A stretch of DNA of 64,000 nucleotides from contig PYSS01000039.1 of NCBI GenBank assembly GCA_003049465.1, positions 62,001 to 126,000 of the forward strand, in the 5' to 3' direction. Below are positions 58,586 to 64,000 of this stretch, piece by piece. The position numbers and the translations under genes are program-made. Source of the stretch: Magnaporthiopsis rhizophila (taxonomy: Eukaryota; Ascomycota; Sordariomycetes; Magnaporthales; Magnaporthaceae). A model generated the notes under the pieces. That model did not search any database and was not told the origin of the DNA. It saw only the letters and a program-made list of their open reading frames with translations. How positions within the stretch are numbered: the stretch's first letter is position 1; each line of letters begins with the position of its first letter.

Positions 58586-59956
58586 TCAGGCAAAGTTCAT
58601 GAGCATGGCCCGGGCGGCCGGCTCGCTGCAGACGTAAACGACGTCGTGAGAGTCGGAAAAGCCGTTGAAGCGGGTGGCGGAGCACTTGGTGTAGGCACCC
58701 ATGTCCTCAAAGTAGAGCCAATCGCCAACATTGATGGTCTGCTGGAAGCGGACACTCTCCGAGATGCGGTCGATGCCGTCGCAAGTGGGGCCCCACACCG
58801 AGTACTCGATACCCTCACCCTCGGCCGCCTGCGCGTCAGGCGTGTCGTAGAGGAAGCTCCCAGAGGCGGAGAGCACCTTGGCGACGGGGCGCTGGTGGTC
58901 AAACATGATGCTGCTGAAGTTGCCGTACAGACCGTCGTTGATGTAGACCATGTAGCTAGGGTCGGCCGCGACACCGGCGGCGGCGTGGGCAGGGTCCTCG
59001 AGGGTGCGGCGCGCGATGACGTTGCAGGCGATGGTGAAAGCAGCCGAGACGAAGTAGCGGCCGGGCTCGGCGATGATAGCCACATCGCGGTGGGGCGGGA
59101 AGTATTCCTCGAGAGCATCGCGCAGGACGCCGGCCATGGCCTCAAAGGTATCGTCGCTGCAGAAGCCGCCACCAACATCAAGCGTCTTCATGTCAAAGCC
59201 GTGGGCGGCGGCCTGGGCAAAGACGGTGTCGGCGTCGCGGACGGCCTTGAGGAAGGCGAGCGGGTCGGAAGCACCGGAGCCAACGTGGAAGGAGACGCCA
59301 ACGACGTTGAGACCCAGCTGGCGGGCGAGACGGAGCAGGCCGTCGGTGGAGTCGAGCGAGGCGCCAAACTTGAGGCTCAGGCGGCAGAGCGAGGAGCTGT
59401 CGTCGGTGAGGATGCGCAGGAAGAGCTCGGCCGAAGGGTACAGCTTGGCGATCTTGTGCAGCTCATCGGCATTGTCGAAGGTCATCTGACGCACGCCCTC
59501 CTGGGCGACGTAACGGACGTACGAGTTGGTCTTGCAGGGCTGGGCGTAGATGATGCGCGAGGGGTCGACGCCCATGTCAAGGACCTGCTTGATCTCCGTC
59601 TTGGAGGCGCAGTCGAAGCCGTTGCCGAGCTCTGCAAGCAGCCGAAGCACCTGAGGGTCCGGGTTGCACTTTACGGCATAGAAGGGCTTGACGCGGGGCA
59701 GGTTCCGCTTCCAGCGGAGGTGCTGGCGGTAGACGTGGCCGAGGTCGGCGACGAAGAAGGTGTCCTCATCGCCAGGGTCACAGAACTCGTGGTCGATGCT
59801 CTCCACGCGGGAGCGCAGGGCATCGCCGATCAGTTGCTTGGAGATCAGCTCGCCATTGTGCTGGTGGTCCAAGAATCCCGGGGTGGTCTTCTTCAAAAAC
59901 GTGTGATTAAAGTCGACTGGGGTGAAGCGATCGGCAAGAGCTGTTGCCATAACCAT
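58586..59956 (-). CDS. SPE1: Ornithine decarboxylase
   Basis: PLP enzyme making putrescine from ornithine, the entry step of polyamine synthesis; works as a dimer with active sites at the interface. The single-exon gene encodes 456 residues, slightly shorter than the Neurospora enzyme. PFYAVKCN carries the PLP Lys96, HVGSGA and EPGRYF bind the PLP phosphate, GGGFC lies between them, and WGPTCDGID provides Cys392, which reaches into the partner's active site. The second Met (codon 3) is an equally plausible start. Fungal ODC genes are repressed by polyamines and have long leaders; here the next gene upstream is over 3 kb away, and a 66-codon frame at 60206-60006 sits in the presumed leader. 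Lysine or arginine decarboxylase activity is unlikely given the match. Confidence 0.96.
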   Translation of the reverse strand: MVMATALADRFTPVDFNHTFLKKTTPGFLDHQHNGELISKQLIGDALRSRVESIDHEFCDPGDEDTFFVADLGHVYRQHLRWKRNLPRVKPFYAVKCNPDPQVLRLLAELGNGFDCASKTEIKQVLDMGVDPSRIIYAQPCKTNSYVRYVAQEGVRQMTFDNADELHKIAKLYPSAELFLRILTDDSSSLCRLSLKFGASLDSTDGLLRLARQLGLNVVGVSFHVGSGASDPLAFLKAVRDADTVFAQAAAHGFDMKTLDVGGGFCSDDTFEAMAGVLRDALEEYFPPHRDVAIIAEPGRYFVSAAFTIACNVIARRTLEDPAHAAAGVAADPSYMVYINDGLYGNFSSIMFDHQRPVAKVLSASGSFLYDTPDAQAAEGEGIEYSVWGPTCDGIDRISESVRFQQTINVGDWLYFEDMGAYTKCSATRFNGFSDSHDVVYVCSEPAARAMLMNFA

Positions 59957-62900
59957 ATCCCACGAGGTTGAGCGGAGGGAGAGCTGGGACGTGCTAGCGC
60001 AGGTGCTAGGGGTTGGTTGTACGGGATCGTGCGGAACGGAGGAGGGTGTTAGGGGGGCCGGAAGCGATAGCAGGCGGATCCCGTGGCGACCTGACGAGGT
60101 GTCCTCGACTCTCCCTCGGTAAGAGGAAGAACCTTAGAGCCCGTCCTATGCGGCAGCTGGCGGTTGGGGGTGAACTCGGGGCACAGGTGTTGGAACAAAG
60201 GATCAAGCAAAAAAAGCTCGGGCTGCTTGGGCGACCTCAGCAGCGGGGGGTGGGCGCGAGTTGATGATATGGAAGGTCTTGCGATGGCTGAAATCTTGAT
60301 CAGATATGAGGAACACGGCCCTGGAAGCCGTAGTGGTGTGTTCGCCTTTGATCAGACCAAAGGCAGTCTGTATGGGGTATGGAAGGCTGCTCAAGGAGGA
60401 GGGCCGGCTGGTCAGTTTATGTACACTTGCTGGTATATGGAGGTATATCTAGAGTCGACGTGACGTGTGACGGAGTCACAAAGTGAGAAATAACAACCGA
60501 CAGAGAGAGTGAGGACGTTGCGCGCCGTGAGAGGACAAGAAAAGAGGTGCGAGGAGTATTTTTCAGGGGCTCGATTGGGCAGTCGAGAGCGAGACCGGAC
60601 CAGTCCAGACAGACACCGGGGCAGGGAGACTCCAGGACGAAAGGAAAACAGAGATGGCTAGTTCATCCAACGTGGCTCAAGACCGACATGTGAAGGCACC
60701 AGATCGACTCAATAAATAGTGAAACAACAACGACGACAACGATAACGACGACAGCAATAGGCTTGAGAGGAAGGGGAGGGGCAAGGTAGGGAAGATCTTG
60801 CTGGAGTCGTAAAAAAAGAAGAAAGAAAAAAAGTGTCGGGCGGCGGGAGATTACGCACTGAAGCGGACTCGAGTCACAAGCTGGGAGAGGCTGTGCTGAC
60901 GTTCTGGCCACAGCGCAGCGGAAACAGAGCAAAACTGACGGACGGGCTCGAGCGAGTCGAGCAAGAAGACAATCAACCTTGAATGCGAGAAACTGAGCTT
61001 GATTTTGTTATGGATGGAGAGATCGGGAGAGAAGGGGGCGCGAAGAAGAGGACGTTGTGGGAAAAGCTTCAGGAGAAAAGTGCGGCAGGCGGTGGGCGCA
61101 AGTGTGGGGCGAAACTTTTTTTTCTTAATTTTTTTTTTTCTTCTCCCGACTTCTGCGCTTTGCTTCCTTGCTTGATGCCCGGCGGCTTTGGTGGATTCTT
61201 TCCTAATTCGTTGCGAGGCGATTAAAAAAAGGCGAAAGATAGGTGAGGAAATAAATTTATCAATTGGTCTGCGTCTAAATCGGTAGCGCGGTTGCGGGCA
61301 ACTCGGAAGTTCCCTGCTGCTTTTTTTCTTTTTTTTTTTTTCTCTTGTTGTCATCCATCTCGATCACACGCCTCACCGGCACGATGGTCCCCTCGCGGTG
61401 GAACCCTTTCAGGCCCATAAAATTTCACGTTATAGGTTTATTCTGCCCTGCCTGCTCCGTCCTGGTCCTTGCCCCGACCTCGAATCTCCCGGGCCTTTTT
61501 GGTGCTGACCGCAACTTCGAGGCCGAGCGAAATGAACAAAACAGGTGTCTCCAGACCGGCCTTTTTGCCTCCTGTGCCCGTCTTGGCTTTGACCAGACCA
61601 GCCGGGCCCTGCCGAGCTGCTCCTGCTCCCCGGAAGAATCACCCGCAGCCACCCAGTGCCGCGCCCAAGTTGGGAACCCGGGAGAGGATTTGGTGTGTGG
61701 CAGTGGCGTCGTTAAACCTGGTGATTTCATGCATATCATAGATATATCATGGAACTGCCGGCCTCTGATTATCCATCCATTCATTCCCGGAAGGACCCGG
61801 CCACCAACCCGCCATCATTTGCCATCTGGCAACACGTTTTACGTGCGCGCATTTGCGACTAACAATGCGATGCCGTGCTTATCGGCATGTAGACGCGTGT
61901 GCTGCCGATCGTGACGAAACGGCGGAGCTTGGAAGACCGGGCAGATAGGCAGACATGCTACAGTAGATTTCAGATCCAACCCCAACAAGGAGAAGAGAGA
62001 AACACAAGGGAATCGGAATGGAGGTGGAGGGGGAGGAGGGATGGGCCACCGACATCGGTCTGTCTGGCGGTCTGCCTCGCTAGCCTGTCTGGGCCGGGCA
62101 GTATGGTGCTTATTAGGGCGAGCCTGAAATGCCGCACCCATTCGCAAGGCAAACCTTCCGGGTACCCGCGCACTGCCGCGGTGCTCGCAGTCGTAATCAC
62201 TCCCCGACGGGGGTTTTGGGTGCTGTCGTCGACCGAGTCATCGGCCAGTTCGCCCTGGAAGTGTTGGGCAAGGGCCGAAAAGTGAGCGAGGGAGGGAGAA
62301 AGCAGGACGCGGGTTAGTAAAGTGAGGCGAGAAAATACGCCGGGGAGGCCTGCTCGGCATCAGCGGCGAAGAGGATCCGACGTCGTTGTCGAGAACGGGA
62401 CGGGACAGAGAAGCCAAAGGTGCCTGCTCGTCTGTAAAATCGGTGAGCTTTTTGCGTCGATCGGCATGGAAACCACACGACCAAGGCAACGGCTTGGCCT
62501 GACTCGGCGCGGTCAGGTACCACCGTGACCATGCATGAAACGCGCGTGCTTGATTGGACATCATTTCAGGCACACCCGATGAACTGCACTGCTTTTATTC
62601 CTGCTGCTGCTACTGCTTGCGTCACGAGATGGAATATGAAGCCCAACAAGCAGCAGCATGGGTACGCTGTTATGGAGAAGGCGCGGCAAGAACACACCCC
62701 CTTGCCCCCGCCGTAATCCCACATGACGTTTACAGTACTGTACAGCGGGGGATTTTCTGATGCTAGGACCACCGCGCCACTGGTAGCCTCATTCGTCCAA
62801 AGCGCCTCTCATCTGTCCTTATTCGGTTTGGTCAAGTTCACTGCCTAACCCGGTCGACACAGGGACAAGGCAGAGAAATAAGCCCACAGGGACCAGCCAG

Positions 62901-63392
62901 ATAGCAGAATTGCAAAGGAAAGGGTTAGCATGTACTCTGCATTATAGTCCAAGCTTCCAAAGCTGAAGAAGTTGGTTCTGAAGAGAGAGCCACGGCTCCT
63001 GGGCCCGCGTTTGACCGCCGTCCACAGGAGCCAGTACTTGATCTTGCGCATTTTTAGTGACCTCGGAGCCATCGAGATCCGTGAGGGTCGGCTACCGAGG
63101 CGTATCGTATCTGAGCGCTGTTGCTTTTTTCATCCAATGTGCAACCTAGGCGGGCTGCATCCCTGGTTGATACGTAGCCCATGGGTGTTCCGCTTGGAAT
63201 CCCGGGCGATTGCTGTTTGTTGTTCTGTTGGCTGCATGCGCTGCCTCAGTCTGCCCCGCCGCCTGCTTGTGAGAGGGGTATCATGGCCTTTTTTCGTCAG
63301 TGTTTCTACATGGTGAATGTTACAGGGCAGGGCGCAGAGTCAACCCAGCCTCTCGTACGCCTGCAAAATGGTGCGCAAGTATGCACCCTTTT
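59957..63392. other. Gene-poor region, 3.4 kb
   Basis: ODC leader and promoter plus the 3' flank of CYM1. It contains A/T tracts near 61135 and 61330 and an imperfect AACGAC repeat at 60723-60752. Short frames are present, including a 75-codon minus-strand one at 63072-62845 with two hydrophobic stretches, but none is recognised. Confidence 0.5.
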
Positions 63393-64000
63393 TCATTGTT
63401 TGAGATTCATCTCGCGCATCTCCCATGACTTGTCCATCCACTTGGCCTTCTTGCCCAGGAACACTACCATCTTGTCGTTGAGATCAGGCTCGTCGACGAT
63501 GTACCGCTGCGCGACATCTCGGACTTGTTCGGGCGTGACGTCGAGGAGCTGCTGGCGCCGCGCGTTCCTCATGTCATGAGTGATGCCGTGCAGGAACTCG
63601 CCCATCCCTTCCGAGTTGACCGCTTTTGGTGCGTCCACGCCTTGGAACACCGAAATCTTGGCCTCCTCGAGGTCCCTCTCCGTCCACTCCCGGTCCACGG
63701 CCCACCTGCCTGCTCCCTGCATCACCTTGAGCGTGTTGACTGGGTTCGGGTCGCGGTACGAGTAGAAGCCGAACACTCCGTCCAGCGGCCGCGCGTAGGC
63801 GCCGCCCCCGTAAGCGCCACCCTTCTCGCGGATCTCGTGGTGCAGGTGCTTGTGCGTCAGGAGCTGCGAGAGGATCTGCAGCGGCGCACTGTCCGGCGAA
63901 GTGTACGAGGCAGTGCGGAGAGCGAATGCACCATAGTACACCTGATACGGAAGCGGATAGAAGACTTTGCGTTCGGAGAAGTCGCCGATGCTCGGCTTCT
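63393..64000 (-). CDS. CYM1: Mitochondrial presequence protease, C-terminal part (partial)
   Basis: C-terminal ~200 residues of the M16C peptidase that degrades cleaved targeting peptides in the mitochondrial matrix. The frame is open to the window edge, so the start, the zinc site and most of the protein lie beyond it. Recognisable family segments are SAPLQILSQLLTHKHLHHEI, REKGGAYGGGAY, GFYSYRDPNPVNTL and the final helices ending EMNLKQ. The KGGAYGGGA loop contains the conserved substrate-binding residues of the second half of M16C peptidases. It is a different subfamily from the SDD3-like peptidase 5.6 kb away. No intron is seen in this part. Confidence 0.93.
   Translation of the reverse strand, partial: KPSIGDFSERKVFYPLPYQVYYGAFALRTASYTSPDSAPLQILSQLLTHKHLHHEIREKGGAYGGGAYARPLDGVFGFYSYRDPNPVNTLKVMQGAGRWAVDREWTERDLEEAKISVFQGVDAPKAVNSEGMGEFLHGITHDMRNARRQQLLDVTPEQVRDVAQRYIVDEPDLNDKMVVFLGKKAKWMDKSWEMREMNLKQ

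Noticed and set aside
62845..63072. 75-codon minus-strand frame with hydrophobic stretches
   Set aside because: Too short, unrecognised, and without splice or promoter support; kept only as a note in the intergenic entry.

Overview
The window is nuclear DNA of a filamentous ascomycete, most likely a Sordariomycete close to the plant-biomass-degrading Sordariales/Chaetomiaceae (inferred). Genes are spliced by short introns of about 57 to 135 nt, mostly GT-AG with CTAAC/CTGAC-like branch sites. Codon third positions are GC-rich. The gene set includes FKS1, ornithine decarboxylase, secreted lignocellulose enzymes and an AA7 oxidase. No operons, phage, CRISPR arrays, rRNA or convincing tRNA genes were seen. 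Exon joins below were worked out by hand from splice signals, reading phase and protein continuity.

Region 1 (1-3.3 kb): an RNA ligase of the DRB0094/Rnl5 type, a mainly bacterial family, followed by an unrecognised coiled-coil protein.

Region 2 (3.4-19.3 kb): a run rich in secreted carbohydrate-acting genes. It holds a feruloyl-esterase-like hydrolase, a small secreted orphan, a GH12 endoglucanase cut off from an in-frame but nonsense-interrupted CBM1 cellulose-binding module, an S33 exopeptidase, an MFS sugar transporter, a CE12 rhamnogalacturonan acetylesterase, a secreted beta-propeller lactonase and an AA7 oligosaccharide oxidase. The last two are divergent neighbours whose family chemistries follow one another: oxidation to a lactone, then lactone opening.

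Region 3 (19.7-26.7 kb): two membrane proteins, a YTP1-like protein and an 11-exon oligopeptide (OPT) transporter.

Region 4 (27.5-39.1 kb, all on the minus strand): a GH17 wall glucanase, serine palmitoyltransferase subunit LCB1 and the beta-1,3-glucan synthase catalytic subunit FKS1. These are cell-wall and sphingolipid functions. FKS1 has Tyr at the first position of echinocandin hot spot 1.

Region 5 (43.0-64.0 kb): housekeeping genes. They are a GCNA-like SprT/HMG-box protease, the Ran-binding protein MOG1, a HIT hydrolase (HNT1) with a 15-nt exon, a CRAL-TRIO/Sec14-like protein, an SDD3-like M16 peptidase, ornithine decarboxylase with a long leader, and the C-terminal end of the mitochondrial presequence protease CYM1, which runs off the window. 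The long gene-free stretches (39.1-43.0, 50.6-54.4, 60.0-63.4 kb) look like promoters and leaders. The second contains a 32-T tract and the only ambiguous base.
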